Below, in pieces: positions 34,809 to 42,797 of a stretch of 64,000 nucleotides of DNA. Location: NCBI RefSeq assembly GCF_003201875.1, contig NZ_QJKD01000017.1:56409-120408 (forward strand), given 5' to 3'. Position 1 is the stretch's first letter; the number at the start of each line of letters is the position of its first letter. This DNA is from Hungatella effluvii. Lineage in GTDB: Bacteria > Bacillota > Clostridia > Lachnospirales > Lachnospiraceae. A model generated the notes under the pieces. It was not told where the DNA came from. It saw nothing but the letters and a program-made list of their open reading frames with translations, and did not search any database. The position numbers were made by a program, and so were the translations under genes.

Positions 34809-35930
34809 CTACTTCGTATACTGGTTTTCAGCCACCCAGGCGTTAAGCTCATCTGCCGTCTTACATGGCACCAGCTCTCCAGCCACCATTTTTTCCCTGA
34901 TATCCTTCAGTGCCGCCTGAATCTCCTCTGGAATGGCTACATTGGAGCCTTCCGTGTCACATCCTACGACGCCCTCCCGGATGCCGCTCATATGGAGGCC
35001 CGGCTCCCAGGTTCCGTCGATCACCTTTTTCACTTCATTATAGACCATGTTTTCCACGCTTCTGACGGAAGAGGCTACGATATAGTCCGGGTCCTCCGCA
35101 TTCTGATTCGATCCGACGCCGAACGCGTAGCGTCCCGCTTCCTTTGCAGCGCCAAACACGCCCAGACCGGATGCTCCGGCGATACACTGGATAAAGTCAG
35201 CACCCTTGTTGTACATGGAAAGGCCGATCTCTTTGCCTTTTCCAGGATCGTTAAACGCTCCCACAACGCCTTCCAGCACTTCCACATCCGGATTCACATA
35301 CTTTGCTCCCGCTGTGAACCCAACGATGCCCTCTCTTAAATTAGGCTGGTCCGCACCGATGATGACTCCAATGACGTTATCTGCATTCGCCTTGTCCATA
35401 CTGCTCTTCGTCCCCATGCCCGCGATAACACCAGCGAGGAAGGTCTGCTCACACCACTCTGTCTGAAGCGTGCTCACACCGGTAATCTCTTCCGTTCCAT
35501 CGACCAGTGCGATCCTCTGATCCGGGAATTCTTCCGCGATCTCTTTTACTGCCTCCTGCTGGTCGGAACCGACAGCAATCAGCAGATCGTATTCTTCCGT
35601 CTCTGAGAACTGCCTTCCCAGAGGAACGAAATCACTGATGGCATTGGGCTCCACATAGTCGAACTCGATCCCTAAGTCCTCCTGCGCCTTCATGATTCCG
35701 GCATATGCCATATCATTGAAGTTCTTATCGCCAAGTCCTCCGGTACCGAAGATCACGCCGATTTTTGCAGTCTCCTTACCGGTGCCTCCCTGTGTCCCGG
35801 CTGCTTCCGTGCCTCCCTGTGCTCCGGCGGCCTCCGGGCTCCCCTTCGTGTCTGCCGTCTTTCCGGCGCATCCTGTCATGGATACCGCCATTATCACTGC
35901 CATAGCTGCTGCTGCGATCCTCTTTTTCAT
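34809..35930 (-). CDS. BMP-family nucleoside-binding lipoprotein
   Basis: A 373-residue lipoprotein; the signal peptide ends in a MTGC lipobox with Cys about 22, followed by a short Gly/Ala/Gln spacer with two AAGxQGGT repeats. The mature domain belongs to the BMP (PnrA-like) family, which binds purine nucleosides: GVIFGTGGLGDKNFNDMAYAG, VGSDQQEAVKEIAEEFP, and FIQCIAGASGLGVF. It is the first gene of the operon. The Glu- and Lys-rich C-terminus is normal. A candidate -10 TACAAT is near 35976, but the -35 is weak. Confidence 0.94.
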   Translation of the reverse strand: MKKRIAAAAMAVIMAVSMTGCAGKTADTKGSPEAAGAQGGTEAAGTQGGTGKETAKIGVIFGTGGLGDKNFNDMAYAGIMKAQEDLGIEFDYVEPNAISDFVPLGRQFSETEEYDLLIAVGSDQQEAVKEIAEEFPDQRIALVDGTEEITGVSTLQTEWCEQTFLAGVIAGMGTKSSMDKANADNVIGVIIGADQPNLREGIVGFTAGAKYVNPDVEVLEGVVGAFNDPGKGKEIGLSMYNKGADFIQCIAGASGLGVFGAAKEAGRYAFGVGSNQNAEDPDYIVASSVRSVENMVYNEVKKVIDGTWEPGLHMSGIREGVVGCDTEGSNVAIPEEIQAALKDIREKMVAGELVPCKTADELNAWVAENQYTK

Positions 35931-36007
35931 TGCTCTTCTCCTTCATTTTTCAAGATTTTCATCTGTATTTCATGTATATATTGTACTAATTTCCATTTAA
36001 AACATAA

Positions 36008-36066
36008 ATAAAAGCTGTGTACTTTGTCATGAAGTATTTTAACTTCTTTTCAGTCCACAGCTTTTT
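36008..36066 (-). terminator. terminator after the two-component system
   Basis: AAAGCTGTG and CACAGCTTT arms with an inner GAAGT/ACTTC stem. T-rich sequence follows on both strands. It separates the regulator gene from the nucleoside operon. Confidence 0.75.
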
Positions 36067-36075
36067 TATCTATCA

Positions 36076-37572
36076 CTATTCTGACTTTCTGTCACTTTGT
36101 TGACATCTCGTCATTTCCGGCGTCACTCCCATATAGTCGTGATACACCTTTGAAAAATAGCTCGGCGCGGCATATCCCACCGCGTACGCAACCTCATAAA
36201 TCCGCATATCCGTGCAGAGCAGCAGCTCCTTCGCCTGATTCAGCCGGTAAAGCATCAGATAAACGGAGAAATTCTTTCCCGTCTCCGATTTAAACCGGCG
36301 GCTTAAATATTCCGGCGACCGGTAGACCGCCTGGGCCACCTCCTTTAAGGAGAGATCCTGGTTCCCGTAGTTGTCGTGGATGTACTGTATCGCCTCCCTG
36401 ACACTCTGGGAATAGTTCAAATAGTTATCAGAGTAAAGCTCCTCTATGATATAAGTGCAGAATTCCCGGCATTTATCGAGGGTCCATCCTCTGTCGATCT
36501 CCGGCTCCTCCTGGCTGTTTTTACAGTATTCCAGGAAAATCTCCTCCAGCCCCATAACGAAGCTCATACAGGCCTCCTTGGCCCAGCCCACGTCCTGGCA
36601 CGGAACATGAACAAAAAAGGAAAACCACTGGTCAATATCTTGATTCAGCGTATCCCTGTCCTCGTGCATGACGCGGTTTAAGAGCTTCCGGCATTCCTTT
36701 TTAATTGTATTCCGTTCCAGCCGCTCGCCGTTTTCCGCTATTTTTGCCGGAAAGAATCCCTTTTTATAGAAGAAATCGTACTGCAGCATCCGCTCCGCCT
36801 CTTCGATTCCTCCCATCACCCGGTCGATTCCGTGCAGGCTCCGGCTGGAAACAATGATCCCAGGCTCCCGTTCATTCCAGTAACTCACAAAGGCCTGAAC
36901 GGCTTCCTTCAGCAGTTCCCCGCTTTCCGCCTGCAGGATCAGGTAAATACTCTCATTTCTCAGCACCGGCCGCAGAATATGAAGCTTCTGATCCCTGATA
37001 AACCCGTCCAGCTTCTCCTTCTGTCCTTCACTGCTCCGGCTTCTCAACGCCACGACGACGAAGTCCAGTTCCTCCATAAAATGGTGTTTCTGCCAGAACA
37101 ACCGGATAAAGGCATCGTCGTCCAGGCGGTGGCAGCAGGTGAAGATATCGAGATAGCCGTTTGAGTAGCAGTCCTCCTCCTTCGCTTCCAGAAGGGCCGC
37201 CCGCTCGCTCTCGATCTCTAAGAGCGCTTCCAGAATGTCCTGTCCGCGAAGCTCTGACTTTAAAAAATACTTCTTGGCTCCATAGGTAATGGCCTCCCGG
37301 GCATAAGAAAATTCCGCATAGTTTGTCAGGATGATAAACGAGACGTACGGCATCTTTTCCAGAAGCTTCTTCATCAGCATCAGGCCATCCATCCCCGGCA
37401 TTTTGATATCGGTGATCACTGTATCCACATGGTGTTCCAGCGCCAGTTCCAGGGCATCGTTTCCGTTTTCCGCCACTCCCACGATCTCAAAATCCGGATG
37501 ATTACCGCGTTCAATGCTGAATTGTATCCATTCTCTGATGGGTGTTTCATCGTCCGCTATCAGTATTTTCAT
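36076..37572 (-). CDS. response regulator with AraC-type output (YesN-like)
   Basis: A 498-residue regulator. Residues 1-120 are a REC domain (ADDET acidic pair, VITDIKMPGMDG with phospho-Asp about 55, KKYFLKSEL Lys). A middle part of about 250 residues follows. The C-terminal AraC DNA-binding domain has two helix-turn-helix motifs, LSLKEVAQAVYRSPEYLSRRF and IYEVAYAVGYAAPSYFSKVY. It partners the kinase, which is encoded directly upstream with a 26-bp overlap. YesMN-type systems usually control nearby carbohydrate uptake genes. Here the nucleoside operon is downstream and metNIQ upstream, so the target is unclear. Confidence 0.9.
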   Translation of the reverse strand: MKILIADDETPIREWIQFSIERGNHPDFEIVGVAENGNDALELALEHHVDTVITDIKMPGMDGLMLMKKLLEKMPYVSFIILTNYAEFSYAREAITYGAKKYFLKSELRGQDILEALLEIESERAALLEAKEEDCYSNGYLDIFTCCHRLDDDAFIRLFWQKHHFMEELDFVVVALRSRSSEGQKEKLDGFIRDQKLHILRPVLRNESIYLILQAESGELLKEAVQAFVSYWNEREPGIIVSSRSLHGIDRVMGGIEEAERMLQYDFFYKKGFFPAKIAENGERLERNTIKKECRKLLNRVMHEDRDTLNQDIDQWFSFFVHVPCQDVGWAKEACMSFVMGLEEIFLEYCKNSQEEPEIDRGWTLDKCREFCTYIIEELYSDNYLNYSQSVREAIQYIHDNYGNQDLSLKEVAQAVYRSPEYLSRRFKSETGKNFSVYLMLYRLNQAKELLLCTDMRIYEVAYAVGYAAPSYFSKVYHDYMGVTPEMTRCQQSDRKSE

Positions 37573-39436
37573 CTAAATTCTTTCCTCTCATATTTACCGG
37601 CATACTTAAGATCACCTCGGTTCCCACACCTTCCTCGCTTAAGATCCGGATCCCGTATTCTTCGCCGAAATTCAGCTTTAATCTCTCGTTCACATTGCGC
37701 AGGCCAACCTTGTTCATATTCATGCCCTTATCCAGGACAGTGCTTAATTTATCCTCATCCATGCCGATTCCGTCGTCCTTTACACTGATACAGAGCGTCC
37801 TGGGGCGTGTTTGAAAATTGCTTTCTGTCAGATGTACGTCAGCATCGAGATAGCTCCTGATTACGATATGGCAGACCTGCTTCTTCTGAAGACTGTAAAA
37901 GATTGCATTTTCCACAATGGGCTGCAGTATAAAATCCGGGACAATACAGGAAAGCGTATTTTCCGGCATGTCGAACTCCACCTCGAAACGGTCCCGGTAT
38001 CTTGCCTTCTGGAGGTCAATATAATAGAGGAGAGTCTCCCGCTCCTCTCTCAGGCTAATCATTTTCTCGGAACTGGAGAGCGTCTTTCTCAGTATTTTGG
38101 AAAAATCAATCAGCATCTTCTCGGCGGCCTCATTTTTTCCCATCTCCACATAAAACCGAATAGAGCTGAGCGTATTGTAGATAAAATGCGGGTTGATCTG
38201 CGTCTGTAAAAAGTCCAGCTGCAGCAGATGTTTTTTCCGCTCCATCACGCCGATCTCATCGACCTGGCTCTCCAGCTTCCCGACCATGTAATTGAAGGAA
38301 TCAGCGATCTCGGAAAGCTCCCCTTTTCCCTTTTCCGCCTCCTCGATCCTGGCCTGAAGTTCTCCGCGGGCCACCATGTCCATCTTATTCTTTATGGCGT
38401 CGATCGGCTTTAATATCACCCGGAGGGAGACGGCTGTCACCGGCAGAAAACAGACGGCGAACACTGCCAGCAGCAGAAAGGAGAAGAACGTCATCCTGTC
38501 GATCGGCGCAAAGAGATGGTGGATATCCGCATTCTCCAGCAGGAACCACTCCGTTCCTGAGATATTCTCATAGAAATAGACATTATCCGGAAATGCCTTC
38601 GATATCCCATAACCGGAGCCAAGGGCCTCCCGGTTCTGGATGACGATATCATTTTTCTGGTAGGGCAGCCCGATATGGTTCTTATTCTTGCCGGACAGCA
38701 CGATGCCTTCCGCGTCCACTATGCAGTAATCCCTGTCTTTTTCAATCATGTCCGAATAGGAATCGTACAGAACCACCTCGCTGAACTGCATCAGGGCATA
38801 ACCGCAAACACTGCCGCTTAACAGGTCCTTAATTGGCTGGGTCAGGTAAAAGCTGTGGCGGTAAAGCCCCTGCTCCTGCCCACTCTGCAGCGGCCCGCCC
38901 AGATATCGATTGTCCTTCGGATTTTTCTGCTCCAGAAGCGCCGCCTGCTTAAGCGCCTCCCTGGCCTCCTCCTCCGGCAGCTCCGGAGAGTCACTGGCAT
39001 AACGCAGCTCATCCAGATCGTAAATATAGATCCGGAACTTATTGCCTTTCTTATAATTCCCGTAAATCTCATCGCGGATATACGCGTCGATCTCTTCCGT
39101 GTCCCCCTCACCGCCTACGATCCAGTCGATCACGCGGGTGTTTTCCGTAATCTTTTCCAGACTTTCCTTAAGACTCCGGATGGTCTCGGCCGGCTGCCGG
39201 ATCGTCTGGTTTAAGATCGAACGGTGCAGACTGATGATCTCATCCCCCACCACGCTCTTGGAAAACCTGGTCATCATGAACACCAGAACGCCCACCAGTA
39301 TGATGATCAGCAGAAGCATCTTCAGGAAATAACGCTTCATATAGCTGAGTCTTCTTCCGGAACCTTTCGGCGCCGCATGCTTCATCTCCCGGATGCTGTC
39401 ACTGATCCGGCTTCGTATCTCGTTCCATCCCCTCAT
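37547..39436 (-). CDS. sensor histidine kinase (YesM-like)
   Basis: A 629-residue membrane kinase. One transmembrane segment lies at about residues 37-54 (MLLLIIILVGVLVFMM) and another at about 305-330. Between them is an extracellular sensor of about 250 residues. A HAMP domain follows (about 335-385), then the His-kinase region with the phospho-acceptor QINPHFIYNTLSSIRF near 410, and a HATPase domain (ILQPIVENAIFYSL, KDDGIGMD). The ligand is unknown. GGAG precedes the ATG. The kinase and regulator are translationally coupled. Confidence 0.9.
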   Translation of the reverse strand: MRGWNEIRSRISDSIREMKHAAPKGSGRRLSYMKRYFLKMLLLIIILVGVLVFMMTRFSKSVVGDEIISLHRSILNQTIRQPAETIRSLKESLEKITENTRVIDWIVGGEGDTEEIDAYIRDEIYGNYKKGNKFRIYIYDLDELRYASDSPELPEEEAREALKQAALLEQKNPKDNRYLGGPLQSGQEQGLYRHSFYLTQPIKDLLSGSVCGYALMQFSEVVLYDSYSDMIEKDRDYCIVDAEGIVLSGKNKNHIGLPYQKNDIVIQNREALGSGYGISKAFPDNVYFYENISGTEWFLLENADIHHLFAPIDRMTFFSFLLLAVFAVCFLPVTAVSLRVILKPIDAIKNKMDMVARGELQARIEEAEKGKGELSEIADSFNYMVGKLESQVDEIGVMERKKHLLQLDFLQTQINPHFIYNTLSSIRFYVEMGKNEAAEKMLIDFSKILRKTLSSSEKMISLREERETLLYYIDLQKARYRDRFEVEFDMPENTLSCIVPDFILQPIVENAIFYSLQKKQVCHIVIRSYLDADVHLTESNFQTRPRTLCISVKDDGIGMDEDKLSTVLDKGMNMNKVGLRNVNERLKLNFGEEYGIRILSEEGVGTEVILSMPVNMRGKNLDENTDSGR

Positions 39437-39575
39437 ATGGTTCTCCGGCAGCCGTGCAGGGCTGCATACTCTTCTATTTTAATATGGTTATACTTTACCA
39501 CAGAGAATATGGATTTTCAATGACGTCTGAGCAAAGATTGCCGCCCGCCAGACCCCTGCTCCGCCGCATTTTGCC

Positions 39576-39615
39576 AAAAAAAGAACAGCCCGCCAATAAT
39601 CCGGCGGTACTGTTC
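39576..39615 (-). terminator. metQ terminator
   Basis: GAACAG...CCGCC and GGCGG...CTGTTC arms, then seven Ts on the minus strand. Confidence 0.9.
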
Positions 39616-39628
39616 CCATTTACATATC

Positions 39629-40531
39629 TTAGAATAACGGAACTACTGCACCCTGATACGTGTCTTCAATATACTTCTTTACGGTATCGCTTGTCAGCGC
39701 ATCAATCAGAGCCAGAGTCGCGTCGGATTTCTCCTCGCCTGCGCGAACCGCTACGACGTTGCCGTATGTGGTGGCTGCGATCGACTGGGAATCCTCGGTA
39801 ACCAGAGCATCCGTCACCTTTAAGCCTGCCTCGATGGCGTAGTTGCCGTTGATAACGGCGATGTCCACATCACCCAGGGAGCGCGGAAGCTGTGCGGCCT
39901 CGATTTCCATGATCTTTAAGTTCTTGTCATTCTTTACAATGTCATTCTTTGTTGCTTCCAGACCAACGCCTTCCTTTAACTCGATCAGGCCGTTGTCAGA
40001 CAGGAGGAGAAGCGCTCTCGCTTCGTTGGATACGTCGTTCGGTACCGCTACCTGCGCTCCGTCCGCTAAATCTGCCAGGGAAGCGGTCTTTCCTGCATAG
40101 ATTCCGAACGGTTCGTAGTGGATTGCACCTGCGGATACGAGATCCGTGCCGTTTTCCTGATTGAACTGCTCTAAGTATGGGAAGTGCTGGAAGTAGTTGG
40201 CATCCAGATCACCGGATTCCAGCGCCAGATTCGGCTGTACGTAATCGGTGTACTCCTTGATTACCAGATCGTAACCCTTTTCCTTTAAAATGTCCTTGGC
40301 TGCCTTTAATATCTCTGCGTGAGGTGCCGGGGAAGCTCCCACCACCAGCTTCTTTAATTCTCCGGCTGCTGCCGTTGTCTCATCGGCCGGTGCAGCGCTT
40401 TCGGTCTCCTTGGACTCTGTAACAGCCGCTGTTGTCGTCTCGGCATTCGTCTCCTTGCTGTTTCCACCGCAGGCGGTCAGTGCTCCCGCTGCAAGCAGTG
40501 CGGCAGCCAGTACGTAAAGTGATTTTTTCAT
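39629..40531 (-). CDS. metQ: methionine ABC transporter substrate-binding lipoprotein
   Basis: A 300-residue NlpA/MetQ lipoprotein. The signal peptide ends ALTACGG (lipid Cys about 21), followed by a Thr/Glu-rich linker to residue 55. The binding domain begins KKLVVGASPAPHAEIL and has NYFQHFPYLEQFN, QVAVPNDVSNEARALLLL and DVDIAVINGNYAIEAG, all typical of MetQ. It delivers L- or D-methionine to MetNI. It is the third gene of metN-metI-metQ, after a 130-bp gap that carries a small hairpin. Confidence 0.95.
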   Translation of the reverse strand: MKKSLYVLAAALLAAGALTACGGNSKETNAETTTAAVTESKETESAAPADETTAAAGELKKLVVGASPAPHAEILKAAKDILKEKGYDLVIKEYTDYVQPNLALESGDLDANYFQHFPYLEQFNQENGTDLVSAGAIHYEPFGIYAGKTASLADLADGAQVAVPNDVSNEARALLLLSDNGLIELKEGVGLEATKNDIVKNDKNLKIMEIEAAQLPRSLGDVDIAVINGNYAIEAGLKVTDALVTEDSQSIAATTYGNVVAVRAGEEKSDATLALIDALTSDTVKKYIEDTYQGAVVPLF

Positions 40532-40586
40532 AATTGTTTCCTCCTTTTTGTTGTGCAGTTTCCTGCGCCTCTTGATTGCTACGGTG

Positions 40587-40609
40587 ACTCGTGCGCAAAG
40601 CGTGCGAGT
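40587..40609 (-). repeat. hairpin between metI and metQ
   Basis: 10-nt arms around an AAA loop, with two wobble pairs. No T run follows, so it may limit 3' exonuclease decay rather than terminate transcription. Confidence 0.5.
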
Positions 40610-40661
40610 GATCGTTTTTATGGTAACGCCTTACGGCCATTACTTCTTTATGATCTATGAT

Positions 40662-41327
40662 CTAGCGGATTCGCTTATCGCTGACGCGGGACAGCTTCAT
40701 GCCCGCCTCCTGTATGATCTGGACGATGATAACAAGAATCGCCACGGTTACGAACATCATCTCTGTCTGATAGCGGTAATAGCCGTATTTGATGGCAATA
40801 TCGCCCAGACCGCCGCCGCCGACAAAGCCGGACATGGCCGAATAGGACAGGATGGTGGTCACCGACAGCGCGGCTCCCACAAGCAGGGAAGGCTTCGCTT
40901 CCGGAAGGAGCACCTTCCATACAATCTGCATGGTGGAAGCCCCCATGGACTTGGCTGCCTCGATAACTCCCGCATCCACTTCCTTGAAGGACGACTCCAC
41001 GACTCTCGCCACATAGGGCGCGGCCGCGATTACCAGCGGCGGGATCACCGCCTTGGCGCCCAGCGTCGTTCCGACGATCTTTTTCGTAAGCGGAATCACC
41101 ATGATCAGAAGGATGATAAACGGCACCGAACGAAGCAGGTTGATGGCCAGGCCGAGAATCTTCTGAAGCCATGGAACCGGCCGGATTCCGTCCTTATCCG
41201 TCACAATCAGGATAATTCCCAGCGGAATCCCGATTAAATAGGCAAAGAAGGAAGATGTGAATGTCATGAACAGTGTCTCCCATATTCCTGTTTTTAACAT
41301 ATCGAATGTAGCAGCATCAAATGTCAA
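40662..41327 (-). CDS. metI: methionine ABC transporter permease
   Basis: A 221-residue permease with five hydrophobic segments (for example SFFAYLIGIPLGIILIV, SVPFIILLIMVIPL). The conserved cytoplasmic loop EAAKSMGASTMQIVWKVLLPEA binds the ATPase. The start codon is TTG at 41327, chosen because AGGAGGTGA lies 8 nt upstream; the gene overlaps metN by 11 bp. With MetN and MetQ it imports methionine. Confidence 0.94.
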   Translation of the reverse strand: MTFDAATFDMLKTGIWETLFMTFTSSFFAYLIGIPLGIILIVTDKDGIRPVPWLQKILGLAINLLRSVPFIILLIMVIPLTKKIVGTTLGAKAVIPPLVIAAAPYVARVVESSFKEVDAGVIEAAKSMGASTMQIVWKVLLPEAKPSLLVGAALSVTTILSYSAMSGFVGGGGLGDIAIKYGYYRYQTEMMFVTVAILVIIVQIIQEAGMKLSRVSDKRIR

Positions 41328-42339
41328 AATCCGTCACCTCCTCAAATGGTACTTTGGCTGTTTTTAAGTAATTGGCCACCCGGTTAGCATCGACCTCATC
41401 CTCGGGAAGCTGGATCACCATCTGTCCCATGGCCGTTCCGTTTATGTCGCGCGTCTCCGCGTGGATAATATTCACCGGCACCTTGCAGGCCAGGATCATA
41501 TTGGATAACACCGGTTCGAAGGAGGAACGTCCGTCGAAGGAGATTCTCACCCGTCTGGACTTTCCAAATCTCGCCGCCTGCTCGGCCGCGTCTCCTAAGA
41601 TCAGCTGCCGCCCGATCTTCGACTTCGGCTCGGAGAATATCTCCGATACGCTTCCCACTTCTGCGATGTGGCTCTGGTCAATGATGGCCACGCGGTCGCA
41701 GATCGCTTCGATGACGGTCATCTCATGGGTGATCACGACTACCGTAACGCCCATGGTTTTGTTGATCTCTTTTAACAGGGCCAGGATCGACTTCGTGGTG
41801 TTGGGGTCCAGCGCGCTGGTGGCCTCATCACATAAGAGGATCTTCGGATTGGTGGCCAGTGCCCTGGCGATCGCCACCCTCTGCTTCTGTCCCCCCGAAA
41901 GCTGAGACGGATACGCGTCCTTGCGGTCCGCAAGCCCTACAAGCCCTAACAGCTCCATGGCCCGCTCTCTCGCTTCTTTCTTCGGTGCGCCTGCGATCTC
42001 CAGCGGGAAGCAGACATTCTGAATGACATTTCTCTGTGCCAGCAGGTTAAACTGCTGGAAGATCATGCCCATGGACTGTCTCGCCTTTCTCTGATCCCGT
42101 CTGGACATGGACGCCAGGCTCCTGTTCTCAAACAGGACCTCTCCGGAAGTCGGTACCTCCAGATAATTGATGCATCGTACCAGCGTACTCTTTCCCGCAC
42201 CGGAAAGACCGATAATTCCAAAAACTTCTCCCTGGCAGATCGTTAGGTTGATGTCGTCCAGCGCCTTGATCGGGCCGCCCGACGTCCTAAACTCCTTGCC
42301 CAGCCCCACCAGCTGAATAATTGGTTCTGATGACTGCAT
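41317..42339 (-). CDS. metN: methionine ABC transporter ATPase with NIL domain
   Basis: A 340-residue ATPase. Walker A GLSGAGKST near residue 41, Q-loop FQQFNLL, signature LSGGQKQRVAIARAL and Walker B ILLCDEATSALD are all present. Residues about 260-340 form the NIL domain (IPLP-type, MVIQLPEDEVDANRV) that binds methionine and inhibits transport when the cell has enough. AAAGGAAAC precedes the ATG. It is the first gene after a long leader that encodes a Met-rich peptide and a terminator. Confidence 0.95.
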   Translation of the reverse strand: MQSSEPIIQLVGLGKEFRTSGGPIKALDDINLTICQGEVFGIIGLSGAGKSTLVRCINYLEVPTSGEVLFENRSLASMSRRDQRKARQSMGMIFQQFNLLAQRNVIQNVCFPLEIAGAPKKEARERAMELLGLVGLADRKDAYPSQLSGGQKQRVAIARALATNPKILLCDEATSALDPNTTKSILALLKEINKTMGVTVVVITHEMTVIEAICDRVAIIDQSHIAEVGSVSEIFSEPKSKIGRQLILGDAAEQAARFGKSRRVRISFDGRSSFEPVLSNMILACKVPVNIIHAETRDINGTAMGQMVIQLPEDEVDANRVANYLKTAKVPFEEVTDFDI

Positions 42340-42417
42340 GTCTTTCGTTTCCTTTCTTTTCCATACTGTTTAACGGATATGCCCGAATCCGGCAGGCCGG
42401 CTCGCACGCCGAAGCAC

Positions 42418-42495
42418 GGCTGCTTCAGCGGCCAGGCTTCCTCAGCGCGAAGTGCGCATACCCGATAAAGGAGCAACTTCCCTATTACACAAAAA
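42418..42495 (-). repeat. terminator-linked repeat, copy 1
   Basis: Shares GGCTGCTTCAGCGGCCA, CTTCCTyAGCGCGrAGTG and CTATTACAC with copy 2 at 59328-59420. On the minus strand it starts right at the T run of the metN leader terminator. It lies between that terminator and metN. Confidence 0.75.
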
Positions 42496-42524
42496 GGCCG
42501 CAAGCCCTGCACAGACTTGCGACC
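42491..42524 (-). terminator. attenuator terminator in the metN leader
   Basis: GGTCGCAAG (42524-42516) pairs with CTTGCGGCC (42504-42496), then a T run (42495-42491). It lies 67 bp after the leader peptide stop and 150 bp before metN, so it can stop transcription before the operon. Confidence 0.85.
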
Positions 42525-42590
42525 ACAGCGATTCAAGATTCAATCTCCCTGTTTGCCATAAACTTCAATCACAATCCATACAAATGAATA

Positions 42591-42683
42591 TCATTTTCGA
42601 TTTTTTACGCACATTGACATACGGCACATCATCATGCCGTTCATCATGTACATATTCATCTGCATGGCTTTAAACTGGTTCAT
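42591..42683 (-). CDS. methionine-rich leader peptide of metNIQ
   Basis: A 30-codon frame with GGGAG 9 nt upstream of its ATG. Methionine is at positions 1, 7, 9, 11, 13, 14, 17, 18, 19, 22 and 24, with Cys at 20 and 25. Such density of one amino acid in front of a terminator and a transporter for that amino acid is the hallmark of a leader peptide that senses its charged tRNA. The peptide ends with a basic VKNRK and TGA. Its codons also form RNA stems: codons 8-11 can pair with 42581-42591, and ACGGCA/TGCCGT brackets Met codons 17-19. It is not a typical protein; the only likely product role is ribosome stalling. Confidence 0.85.
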   Translation of the reverse strand: MNQFKAMQMNMYMMNGMMMCRMSMCVKNRK

Positions 42684-42742
42684 AGCGGTTTCTCCCTTCG
42701 CCTATTCCTATAGTTCGACTAGGATTTTAACTTATGAGGCGT

Positions 42743-42771
42743 ATTTTACGCTACATCATACCATTTGTCAA
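42743..42771 (-). promoter_or_regulatory. metNIQ promoter
   Basis: Minus strand: perfect TTGACA, exactly 17 nt, TAAAAT. Transcription should start near 42736, about 50 nt before the leader peptide ATG. Confidence 0.85.
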
Positions 42772-42797
42772 GTGTTAATTCGTCTGACAGACAGATT

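Noticed and set aside
36076..39436. Two-component system as regulator of metNIQ or of the nucleoside operon
   Set aside because: Position alone does not decide it; terminators separate it from both neighbours and no shared site was seen.
42340..42797. SAM riboswitch or Met T-box in the metN leader
   Set aside because: I found neither the S-box core nor a GGTGGNACCGCG T-box bulge; the leader is explained by a Met-rich peptide and a terminator.
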